Origin: Halobacteriales archaeon QS_9_68_42
GTDB lineage: Archaea > Halobacteriota > Halobacteria > Halobacteriales > Haloarculaceae
Direction: 5' to 3'
Assembly: GCA_003022905.1 (NCBI GenBank)
Contig: PXSE01000028.1
Location: forward strand, 1 to 7,923
Length of the DNA: 7,923 nt
The notes under the pieces were generated by a model, which saw nothing but the letters and a program-made list of their open reading frames with translations, did no database searches and was not told the origin of the DNA. Each line of letters starts with the position of its first letter. Positions within the stretch are counted from its first letter, which is position 1. Made by a program: the position numbers and the translations under genes. Below, piece by piece: positions 1 to 5,379 of this stretch.

Positions 1-1
1 G

Positions 2-1060
2 GTGATCGTCGGACCGCTCGTCGACCGCCTGCCACTCAAATCCGTCCTCGTCGGTTCACAGGTGGTTCAGGGCGTCGTCGTGCTCGTCCTGCCGCTCGCG
101 GCGGTGACTGGACACCTGCGCGTCGGCGTCCTGTTCGTCGTCGCCCCGGTGCTCGTGCTGGCGACGCTGGTGATGGCGCCGATGGAGACCGCGCTACTCC
201 CTCGTATCGTCGACGACAATCGGCTCTCCGAAGCCAATTCCGCGCTTGCGACCGTGACACTCGGGCTGGATATGGTGTTCGACGCGATCGGCGGCGGGAT
301 CATCGCCGTCTTCGGGGCGACGACGCTGTTCGTCGCCGATTCGCTCACGTTCGCCGTCGCGGCGGTGCTGTTCGCCGGCATCACGCTCGGGACGCCCGGG
401 GACTCCGGCGGGTCGGTGGAGACCGGCGACGACGGACCGGCCGTCCAGCCTGTCCTCGAATCGTACGTATCGGACCTACGGGCGGGCGTCGAAATCCTCC
501 GCGGGACCCTCTTCGTCGAACTGGTGATGCTAACTGCGGTGGCGAACTTCGCGGCCGGTGTCACGTTGGCCATCCTGCCGGCGTTCGGGGACGGCCTGGG
601 CGGACCCGCGTTCTACGGCTTGCTGCTGGGGGCGCTCGGCGTCGGTCGACTCGTCGGTTCGGCCATCGGCCCGTACGTGGAGGGCGTCCCGTACGGGTCG
701 GTGCTCCTCTCGCAGGGCCTCGGCGCGAGTTGCTGGGTCGCGGCGGTGCTCGTGCCGTCGCGGGCGCTCACGGTCGTGTCGACGCTGGACCAGCGACTGT
801 TCCCGGCAGACCTGTTAGGCCGGATCTCTGCGACGAAGGGAACCGCCTCGGGGGCGACGCTCCCGCTCGGCTCACTTGTCGGAGGCGTCGTCGCCGAAGC
901 GCTGGGGACGACGACGACCATGGCGCTGGCCGCTGGCGGCTTTGGATTCACAGCCGTCTACGTCCTCCTGCGGCCGCGGCTCCGACGACTCCCGGCCGTC
1001 GACGCCGCGACTCCGGCCGACTTCGACCTCCGGTCCGAGACGGGGCAATCTGCCGAGTAG
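2..1060 (+). CDS. MFS transporter, C-terminal part (5' end outside window)
   Basis: The visible 352 residues are hydrophobic helices joined by short loops, as in major facilitator superfamily exporters of the MFS_3/EntS-like group. The first residues contain GPLVDRLPLK, which fits the motif A loop (G-x-L-x-D-R) between helices 2 and 3, so roughly the first 50-60 residues lie upstream of the window and the GTG at position 2 is probably internal. Helix-like stretches follow at about residues 14-36, 42-62, 85-126, 167-195, 203-225, 231-250 and 285-325. Near residue 265 a QRLFPADLLGRIS segment matches the conserved loop before helix 11 of this group (QRLVPxxLLGRV). Only a short piece separates the preceding helix (ending near VLVPS) from this loop, so one helix may be missing. 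The substrate cannot be told. The tail is hydrophilic and the stop is TAG. The MFS call is solid; the subfamily is an inference. Confidence 0.85.
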   Translation: MIVGPLVDRLPLKSVLVGSQVVQGVVVLVLPLAAVTGHLRVGVLFVVAPVLVLATLVMAPMETALLPRIVDDNRLSEANSALATVTLGLDMVFDAIGGGIIAVFGATTLFVADSLTFAVAAVLFAGITLGTPGDSGGSVETGDDGPAVQPVLESYVSDLRAGVEILRGTLFVELVMLTAVANFAAGVTLAILPAFGDGLGGPAFYGLLLGALGVGRLVGSAIGPYVEGVPYGSVLLSQGLGASCWVAAVLVPSRALTVVSTLDQRLFPADLLGRISATKGTASGATLPLGSLVGGVVAEALGTTTTMALAAGGFGFTAVYVLLRPRLRRLPAVDAATPADFDLRSETGQSAE

Positions 1061-1231
1061 CGGAGCCCGTCTCAGCTCGTCGGTCCCCCACATCCGATCC
1101 CTAACTGGACATCTGATACTCGCCGTGTGAAGTTTCGAGATTGAACGGCTCTGCTTCGAACGGTCCCTCCACCGACCGAATAGGTCACCTCGCGCACCTC
1201 TCACAGTGCCGTCAGTAAGTCGTCTCCACCC

Positions 1232-1237
1232 TTTATG
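1232..1237 (+). promoter_or_regulatory. TATA-like box for the kinase gene
   Basis: TTTATG is the AT-rich island in a GC-rich leader. Its centre lies about 28 nt before the ATG at 1263 but only about 19 nt before the in-frame ATG at 1254. Because other promoters in this window sit about 26-27 nt before the start, this spacing favours 1263 as a leaderless start. Seen by eye only. Confidence 0.45.
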
Positions 1238-1262
1238 AAACGGGACCGCCTAGATGGGCTGG

Positions 1263-2066
1263 ATGCCGCTCCGACGACTCCTCCGGTCGAGTGTCCCGGA
1301 CGAGACGCTGGCGGCGGTCGCCGAGGAGGTGGCCGCCCGCTACGGGGAGCCGTCGTCGGCGTTCGAGCGGCTGGAGGCGAACAACTGGCTGTCGGTGCCG
1401 CTCGTGGTCGACGACCAGTGGTTCGTGAAGGTCATCGCCGACCAGCACTCGCTGGTGCACGCGCTTCTGACGACGGGCCGGAACATCGGAGCCTTCTCGT
1501 CGGGCACCGAGGGCTTCTTCGAGCACTTCTCGACGCCCGTCGAGATGGCCGAACACGAACTGGCGGCGACGGAGACGATGCGGGAATTGGGGGTCGCCGC
1601 CCCCGAGCCGAAGGAGGCCTTCGAGTACGACGGCCTGGGTGTGCTCGTCTTGGAGTACCTCCCGGAGTTCCGGACGCTCGGCGAACTGCCGCCCGAGGAG
1701 ATAGCCGCCTTCGCGCCGGCGCTGTTCGAGAACCTTGCGCGCATGCACGGCGCAGACCTCGCCCACGGCGACCTGCGCGCGGAAAACGTGCTCGTTGCCC
1801 ACGACGGCGGCGAGGAGACGCTGTACTTCATCGACGCGACCCGCGTGGCGGCCATCAAGGACGCCCGGGCCTACGACCTGGCGTGTTCGCTGGCGTCGCT
1901 GTCGGCCCACCTCGAGGCGCGGACCGCCGTCGAGGCCGCCCTCGAGCACTACTCGACCGAGGAACTGCTGGCCGCCCGGGAGTTCGTCGACTTCGTGAAC
2001 ATGCGCCCGGACCACGACTTCGAGGCGGCGGTGGTCAGAGGCGAGATAGAGCGGGCCGCGAGCTGA
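1263..2066 (+). CDS. RIO/Bud32-like serine kinase-like protein
   Basis: Predicted 267-residue cytoplasmic protein with the core motifs of the protein-kinase-like fold. Numbered from the ATG at 1263: a candidate ATP-binding lysine at K56 (WFVKVIAD), a helix-C glutamate candidate near E99 (EHELAATE), a hinge-like hydrophobic stretch (LGVLVLEYLPEF, about 125-136), the catalytic loop HGDLRAENVL with D170 and N175, and a metal-binding aspartate D191 in FIDATR. HGDLxxxN resembles RIO kinases, Bud32 and lipopolysaccharide kinases, and haloarchaea carry small RIO-like kinases of this size. The canonical DFG is replaced by DAT, which is common in atypical kinases. An ATG at 1254 would add MGW; 1263 is chosen because of TATA spacing. 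It faces the NUDIX gene tail to tail with 39 bp between stops. The phosphorylated target is unknown. Confidence 0.75.
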   Translation: MPLRRLLRSSVPDETLAAVAEEVAARYGEPSSAFERLEANNWLSVPLVVDDQWFVKVIADQHSLVHALLTTGRNIGAFSSGTEGFFEHFSTPVEMAEHELAATETMRELGVAAPEPKEAFEYDGLGVLVLEYLPEFRTLGELPPEEIAAFAPALFENLARMHGADLAHGDLRAENVLVAHDGGEETLYFIDATRVAAIKDARAYDLACSLASLSAHLEARTAVEAALEHYSTEELLAAREFVDFVNMRPDHDFEAAVVRGEIERAAS

Positions 2067-2097
2067 CCCCGCAGTGGGGTCGGGCGGAGGGCCGCCC
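2066..2097. terminator. Paired small inverted repeats between convergent genes
   Basis: Two short perfect inverted repeats lie between the kinase and NUDIX stops. The first is ACCCC / GGGGT with loop GCAGT (2066-2080). The second is GGGCGG / CCGCCC with a 4-nt loop (2082-2097). They could fold in RNA from either strand and so help define both 3' ends. No T-run follows, and archaeal termination mostly depends on T-tracts, so a 3'-end stabilising role is as likely as termination. Confidence 0.3.
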
Positions 2098-2105
2098 GGG
2101 CCGGG

Positions 2106-2531
2106 TCACCCCTCGTAGTTCTCGTCGATGAACTCGTGGGCCTCCTCGAGTATCTCCCGGGGACCGTCCTGCGTGATGGTGTTTATTGCTTGCTCGTAGT
2201 CGCGCCACTGCATGTCGCGGTGCTCCTCGCTCAGTTCGGCGGACGCCTCGAAGGACTCGGCGATGAACAGGTGGACCGTCTTGTGGATGGTATCGCCGCT
2301 CGCCTCGAACACGTAGTCGTAGTCGGCACGGAAGCCGTCGAGTAGCCGGAAGTCCTCGATTCCGGCCTCCTCTTTCACCTCGCGGATGGCGGTCTGCTGG
2401 AGCTCCTCCTCGCCCTCGACGCCGCCCTTGGGGAACTCCCAGTCGCCGGGCCGGGACTTCAACAGCAGGTACTCGCGCCGGCCACGCGTGTCCCGAAAGA
2501 GGATGGCTCCCGCGCTCGTGGCCTCTATCAT
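2106..2531 (-). CDS. NUDIX hydrolase, asymmetric Ap4A hydrolase-like
   Basis: A 141-residue protein with a complete NUDIX box (G-x5-E-x7-R-E-U-x-E-E-x-G-U) at residues 36-58, ending REVKEEAGI, with metal-binding glutamates E51, E54 and E55. The lead-in WEFPKGGVE, the later tyrosine pair (DYDYVF, 70-75) and the overall length match bis(5'-nucleosyl)-tetraphosphatases such as human NUDT2. The likely role is clearing Ap4A or related nucleotides in the cytosol, though other NDP-X substrates are possible. The reading frame stays open upstream, but the ATG at 2531 (MIEATSAGA) is the right start: homologous sequence begins there and a TATA-like TTTACC sits about 27 nt upstream. It is divergent from the S10 paralogue, with 100 bp between the two starts. 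Confidence 0.88.
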   Translation of the reverse strand: MIEATSAGAILFRDTRGRREYLLLKSRPGDWEFPKGGVEGEEELQQTAIREVKEEAGIEDFRLLDGFRADYDYVFEASGDTIHKTVHLFIAESFEASAELSEEHRDMQWRDYEQAINTITQDGPREILEEAHEFIDENYEG

Positions 2532-2554
2532 AGCTCCTACGTACTCAGTCGGAT

Positions 2555-2560
2555 GGTAAA
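2555..2560 (-). promoter_or_regulatory. TATA-like box of the NUDIX gene
   Basis: On the minus strand the element reads TTTACC and is centred about 27 nt before the ATG at 2531, the position expected for a leaderless haloarchaeal transcript. It lies in the same 100-bp divergent region as the S10-paralogue promoter. Confidence 0.5.
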
Positions 2561-2601
2561 GGAATATCGGACGCCGCCCGCCGGTCGCGTCGATAGGTGC
2601 G

Positions 2602-2609
2602 TTTTTACC
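2602..2609 (+). promoter_or_regulatory. TATA-like box of the S10 paralogue
   Basis: TTTTTACC is centred about 26 nt before the ATG at 2632, with no Shine-Dalgarno between, as expected for a leaderless message. Confidence 0.55.
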
Positions 2610-2631
2610 CGTCGAGCGTCCACAAGTCGGT

Positions 2632-2961
2632 ATGCCCTTCGTCACCACCCTGACGCTCCGGAGCGGGGACCGGGCGGTCCTCAAGCGCGTCGTCGGGGAC
2701 ATCAAGGAGCGCGCCGAGCGGAAGGGCGTCGAACTGAAGGGTCCGCACGCCGCCTCGCCGGTCGACTACAACGTCCCCCAGACCAAGCGGCTCTCGGCGT
2801 CCGGCGCCCGCTTCTCGCCGTGGCGCTACACCGTCTACGTCCGGCGGATGAAAGTAGTCGGCCACGACGAGTTCGCCAGCGACATCGCACAGGAGCCGTT
2901 CCCCGACGGGGTGTACCTCGATGTCGACGTCGAGCGCGTCTCCGCGCCCGACGGCCGCTAG
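2632..2961 (+). CDS. uS10/mL48-family ribosomal protein S10 paralogue
   Basis: A 109-residue protein with the layout of ribosomal protein S10. An N-terminal strand and helix (TLTLRSGDRAVLKRVVGDIK) are followed by AERKGVELKGPHAASP, which matches the S10 pattern of a helix then 'G-x-x-L-x-GP-x-P-x-P'. A middle loop (VPQTKRLSASGARFSPWRYTVYVRRMKVV) corresponds to the S10 loop that ends in 'W-E-x-R-x-H-K-R'. A final strand YLDVDVERV is at the C-terminus. Canonical archaeal S10 is about 100 residues and normally sits beside elongation factor 1-alpha; here the neighbours are a NUDIX gene and a lipoprotein gene, so this is more likely the divergent extra copy known in haloarchaea than the ribosomal gene itself. 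Whether it enters ribosomes is unknown. Its stop overlaps the lipoprotein stop within CTAG (2958-2961). Confidence 0.78.
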   Translation: MPFVTTLTLRSGDRAVLKRVVGDIKERAERKGVELKGPHAASPVDYNVPQTKRLSASGARFSPWRYTVYVRRMKVVGHDEFASDIAQEPFPDGVYLDVDVERVSAPDGR

Positions 2962-3431
2962 TCCAGTTCCGTGAACCGGACGGCGTTCTCACCGATGCGA
3001 GCGTCCAGCGTCGAGCGCTCGTCGACCCGCGCCCAGTCGTAGCTGTTCGACTGCCCATCGGTCGTCGTGACGCCCACTCGGAGGGCACCGGCCGGCAGCC
3101 CCTCGCCCGAAACCCCGAAGGAGCCCTCCGGCGACAGCGTCTCCCGCTGGACAAGCACCTCCTCAAGGTCATCAGTCGGCGGGTCGGGTCCCGTCTCCGT
3201 CGCCGTGACGTCAGCGGCAGTCGGCGTCCCGTCGACGGTCGGCGTGGCGTCGACGGCGCCCGCCGGAAGCGCGTAGAGCCGGACCGTCACCGTGAACTCC
3301 GTCTCCGCCGCGTTCGTGACGATGACCGCCCGGGAGGTCCGCCGCGGCGGCCGGTCGCCACAGCCGGCGAGCGACGACAGCGCGGCGGCGGCCCCACAGA
3401 TGACCCGACGACGGGAGACGGACGCGTCCAT
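2958..3431 (-). CDS. Tat-exported lipoprotein, function unknown
   Basis: A 157-residue protein with a twin-arginine signal (SRRRVI, residues 6-11), a hydrophobic stretch (CGAAAALSSLA) and a lipobox LAGC with the lipidated cysteine at C24. This is the usual route for haloarchaeal surface lipoproteins, which fold in the cytoplasm before export. The mature part has a beta-rich stretch at 34-56 (RAVIVTNAAETEFTVTVRLYAL), a Thr/Pro/Asp-rich linker at about 60-88, and further strands to the end. The short 'tinkered' beta domain suggests a single Ig-like fold, but no family is recognised. The start is supported by the signal peptide and by a TATA-like box about 25 nt upstream. It is divergent from the M20 gene and overlaps the S10 paralogue tail to tail by 4 bp. 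Confidence 0.8.
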   Translation of the reverse strand: MDASVSRRRVICGAAAALSSLAGCGDRPPRRTSRAVIVTNAAETEFTVTVRLYALPAGAVDATPTVDGTPTAADVTATETGPDPPTDDLEEVLVQRETLSPEGSFGVSGEGLPAGALRVGVTTTDGQSNSYDWARVDERSTLDARIGENAVRFTELD

Positions 3432-3450
3432 GCGCCGCGTTGCTCCCCGA

Positions 3451-3458
3451 GCGAAAAG
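3451..3458 (-). promoter_or_regulatory. TATA-like box of the lipoprotein gene
   Basis: The minus strand reads CTTTTCGC here, about 25 nt before the ATG at 3431. It is the only AT-rich segment in the leader and is consistent with a leaderless transcript. Confidence 0.4.
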
Positions 3459-3480
3459 AGCGTATCGTGTTGCGGCGGCG

Positions 3481-3496
3481 CCGACACCGGTGTCGG
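3481..3496. promoter_or_regulatory. Perfect 16-bp palindrome, candidate operator
   Basis: CCGACACC is followed directly by its reverse complement GGTGTCGG. It lies between the divergent TATA-like boxes of the lipoprotein gene (3451-3458) and the M20 gene (3510-3517), 13 bp upstream of the latter. A spacer-free dyad at this place suits a homodimeric regulator controlling one or both genes. The regulator is unknown. Confidence 0.4.
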
Positions 3497-3509
3497 GGCG
3501 CGGGGGACG

Positions 3510-3517
3510 CTTAAGCC
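3510..3517 (+). promoter_or_regulatory. TATA-like box of the M20 hydrolase gene
   Basis: CTTAAGCC is centred about 26 nt before the ATG at 3540. This is a good haloarchaeal TATA-like element at leaderless spacing, and it supports 3540 as the true start. Confidence 0.6.
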
Positions 3518-3539
3518 GACGCGACCGCTTGGGTGCCGT

Positions 3540-4814
3540 ATGAGCACGGACCGACAGGAGCGTCTCGTCTCGTTGCGCCGGGAGCTACACCGCCACCCCG
3601 AACCGGCCTGGAAGGAGTTCCGCACGACCGCCCGCGTCGTCGAGGAACTGCAGCGAATCGGCGTCGACGACTACTACGTCGGCCGGGAGGCCCTGGCCGA
3701 CGGACGGCTCTCGGTGCCCGACGACGACGAACTCGACGAGTGGGCCGAGCGGGCCCGCGAGGCCGGCGTCGACCCCAACCTGCTGGAGGAGATGGCGGGC
3801 GGCTGGACCGGATGTGTCGCCGTTCTCGAGCGGGGCGAGGGGCCGACCGTCGGCCTCCGGGTCGACATCGACGGCCTGCCGCGCGAGGAGTCGACCGACG
3901 GCGATCACTTCCCGGCCCGCGAGGGGTTCCGCTCGGAGACGGGCGCGATGCACGCCTGCGGCCACGACGCCCACGCGACCATCGGAATTGGCGTCCTCGA
4001 GGCGATACAGGACAGCGAGTTCTCGGGGACGCTGAAGGTGTTCTTCCAGCCCGCCGAGGAGGTCATCGGCGGCGGCAAGCCAATGGCCGAATCGGACCAT
4101 CTTAACGACGTCGAGCACCTCTACGCCGTCCACGTCGGCCTCGACTACCCGACCGGCGAGGTGGTCGCCGGCCTCGACGACATCCTCGCGGTAACGCAGT
4201 TCCACGCGACCTTCGAGGGCGAACCGGGCCACGCCGGCGCCCGCCCGGAGGAGGGCCGCAACGCCGTCCAGGCGATGGCCGCCGCCGTGAGCGACCTCTA
4301 CGGGATCCCGCGACACAGCGACGGCGCCTCCCGTATTAATGCCGGCCGCGTCGGCGGCGGCACCGCCTCGAACATCATCCCCGAGGAGGCGTTCGTCCAC
4401 GGCGAGGCCCGCGGCGAGACCACCGAGATACGGGAGTTCACCTTCGAGCGGGTCCGGAAGGTCCTCGAGGGCGCCGCCCTCGCCCACGACTGTTCGGTCG
4501 ATGTCGACGTTCAAGGGGAGGCGCCCTCGGCCGAGAGCGACGAGGAGCTGATCGATGTCGTCCACGACGCCGCGAAGGCCCACCCCGATGTCGACCGAGC
4601 GACCCGCCGGGGCAAACTGGGCGGTAGCGAGGACGCGACCTACCTCATGCAGCACGTCCAGGACAACGGCGGCCTGGCGACGTACGTCGGCGTCGGCACC
4701 GACCACCCCGGCGGCCACCACACCGCCACCTTCGACGTCGACGAGGCCTCAATCGCGCTGGGCGTGGACGTGCTGAGCGAGGCCATCGTCGAGACGGCCG
4801 AGCGCCGACCGTAG
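3540..4814 (+). CDS. M20 amidohydrolase, AbgA-like (p-aminobenzoyl-glutamate hydrolase type)
   Basis: A 424-residue zinc amidohydrolase of peptidase family M20, clan MH. The catalytic domain carries GLRVDIDGLP (105-114), MHACGHDAH (137-145; C140 and H142 as metal ligands), FFQPAEE (169-174; catalytic/ligand glutamates), AVHVG (196-200; H198) and GGHHTATFD (391-399). A lid/dimerisation domain spans about 220-330 (GHAGARPEEGRNA onward, with GGGTASNIIP). The inserted segment at about 47-90 (GREAL... to GGWTG) and GSEDATYLM (362-370) are typical of E. coli AbgA, which cleaves p-aminobenzoyl-glutamate, rather than of hippurate or IAA-amino-acid hydrolases. AbgA normally works with AbgB; no second subunit is seen here. 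The actual amide substrate is inferred. The frame stays open far upstream, but homology and promoter spacing fix the start at 3540. Confidence 0.88.
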   Translation: MSTDRQERLVSLRRELHRHPEPAWKEFRTTARVVEELQRIGVDDYYVGREALADGRLSVPDDDELDEWAERAREAGVDPNLLEEMAGGWTGCVAVLERGEGPTVGLRVDIDGLPREESTDGDHFPAREGFRSETGAMHACGHDAHATIGIGVLEAIQDSEFSGTLKVFFQPAEEVIGGGKPMAESDHLNDVEHLYAVHVGLDYPTGEVVAGLDDILAVTQFHATFEGEPGHAGARPEEGRNAVQAMAAAVSDLYGIPRHSDGASRINAGRVGGGTASNIIPEEAFVHGEARGETTEIREFTFERVRKVLEGAALAHDCSVDVDVQGEAPSAESDEELIDVVHDAAKAHPDVDRATRRGKLGGSEDATYLMQHVQDNGGLATYVGVGTDHPGGHHTATFDVDEASIALGVDVLSEAIVETAERRP

Positions 4815-4866
4815 CGCGTCGACCCGTGACGTTCCCATTCTCCGTCGGATATTTATAGGCGGAACA

Positions 4867-4904
4867 GGCGCAATACCACGGCCTTTAGGTCGTGGATACG
4901 CGCC
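4867..4904. repeat. Left-end cruciform-like inverted repeat
   Basis: The inner stem is CCACGGCC (4876-4883) with GGTCGTGG (4888-4895), 8 bp with one G-T wobble and loop TTTA. Outside a symmetric 4x4 internal loop, GGCGC (4867-4871) pairs with GCGCC (4900-4904). This two-tier imperfect palindrome fits the subterminal hairpins bound by IS200/IS605 TnpA transposases. Confidence 0.6.
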
Positions 4905-4963
4905 GTCCACTCAGTAGAACAGACCACCATTCAAAAGTCAATCCTGAGTTTTCCCACGGTAGC

Positions 4964-4973
4964 GTTTAAGTAA
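4964..4973 (+). promoter_or_regulatory. TATA-like box inside the relic
   Basis: GTTTAAGTAA is a good haloarchaeal TATA-like element on the plus strand. No start codon with a coding frame follows at leaderless distance. It may be the old promoter of the lost transposon gene, or it may drive a non-coding transcript. Confidence 0.3.
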
Positions 4974-5069
4974 TAGACCGCCATATCAGCCGGTAGGAAT
5001 TGGTCGGAACGGAGCGGATTCCGAACCGTCCTTCGGAGGCGGCCTGTCCGCCCGCGTAACGAGGTCATT

Positions 5070-5113
5070 CGAAAATCGAAGATTTTCGTGATCACGAGAG
5101 ACTGCGTCTCTCG
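5070..5113. repeat. Two adjacent perfect 8-bp hairpins separated by TGATCA
   Basis: CGAAAATC (5070-5077) pairs with GATTTTCG (5081-5088) around loop GAA. After the palindromic spacer TGATCA (5089-5094), CGAGAGAC (5095-5102) pairs with GTCTCTCG (5106-5113) around loop TGC. Both stems are perfect with 3-nt loops, and the entire 44 bp is palindromic sequence. Two such stems in a row are not expected by chance. Confidence 0.8.
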
Positions 5114-5160
5114 GACGACAGTATCCGAAAGGGCAGGCGGTGAACGCACATTCTTGAACG

Positions 5161-5379
5161 GTGTGTCGACGTGCCGACTGCTCGAAGCAATCCAAAGGTA
5201 CCCCCGAGTCCGCTGACGCCTGCTGGCGTCCCGGTGGCAAAAACAACACTGAGACACCGTACACGGTCGAGGATAGGGGTAACGGCCACTTGGCATGGCC
5301 AGCAGTCCACCACACCGACACTTTGGGACTACCTGTGCCCGAAAGGTGTGGTAGTCAGGTGATTGGACTGCGAACCTGA
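5161..5379 (+). pseudogene. Possible decayed C-terminal tail of tnpB
   Basis: The frame from 5161 runs 72 codons to a TGA at 5377 and includes TDTLGLPVPERCGSQVIG, faintly like the variable tails of haloarchaeal TnpB proteins (ETALPV ... SRVVETGSP). The zinc-finger and RuvC motifs are absent, codon usage is unlike neighbours, and the frame has no plausible start. Its place, directly before the right-end hairpin, is where a tnpB 3' end would be. The protein resemblance alone is weak; if real, nothing of the nuclease remains. Confidence 0.25.
5215..5230. repeat. Perfect 6-bp hairpin inside the relic
   Basis: GACGCC (5215-5220) pairs with GGCGTC (5225-5230) around loop TGCT. A weaker one, GGCGG / CCGCC with loop CCTGT, lies at 5038-5052. 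Confidence 0.5.

Noticed and set aside
1061..1253. Small gene or RNA between the MFS and kinase genes
   Set aside because: Only 190 bp; no frame with good codon bias and no clear hairpin was seen beyond the kinase TATA-like box.
1233..2015. 260-codon minus-strand frame opposite the kinase gene
   Set aside because: Arg/Val-rich shadow of the kinase codons, with no motifs.
2532..2705. N-terminal extension of the NUDIX gene to an ATG at 2705
   Set aside because: The added 58 residues are basic and unlike the family, overlap the S10 paralogue, and ignore the correctly placed TATA-like box for 2531.
2553..3539. In-frame open extension of the M20 gene by 329 codons upstream
   Set aside because: It runs over the S10 paralogue and antisense to the lipoprotein with Arg-rich non-haloarchaeal composition, while homology and the TATA-like box put the start at 3540.
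3585..4721. Long open frame of 378 codons on the minus strand opposite the M20 gene
   Set aside because: GC-rich codon bias on the plus strand produces stop-free antisense frames; the translation has no family features and the plus strand has all M20 motifs.
4931..5321. Overlapping minus-strand frames of 111-121 codons in the gene-free interval
   Set aside because: They cross the perfect hairpins, have basic Arg/Ser-rich composition and poor GC3 bias, and lack a promoter or homology; they look like chance frames in the decayed element.
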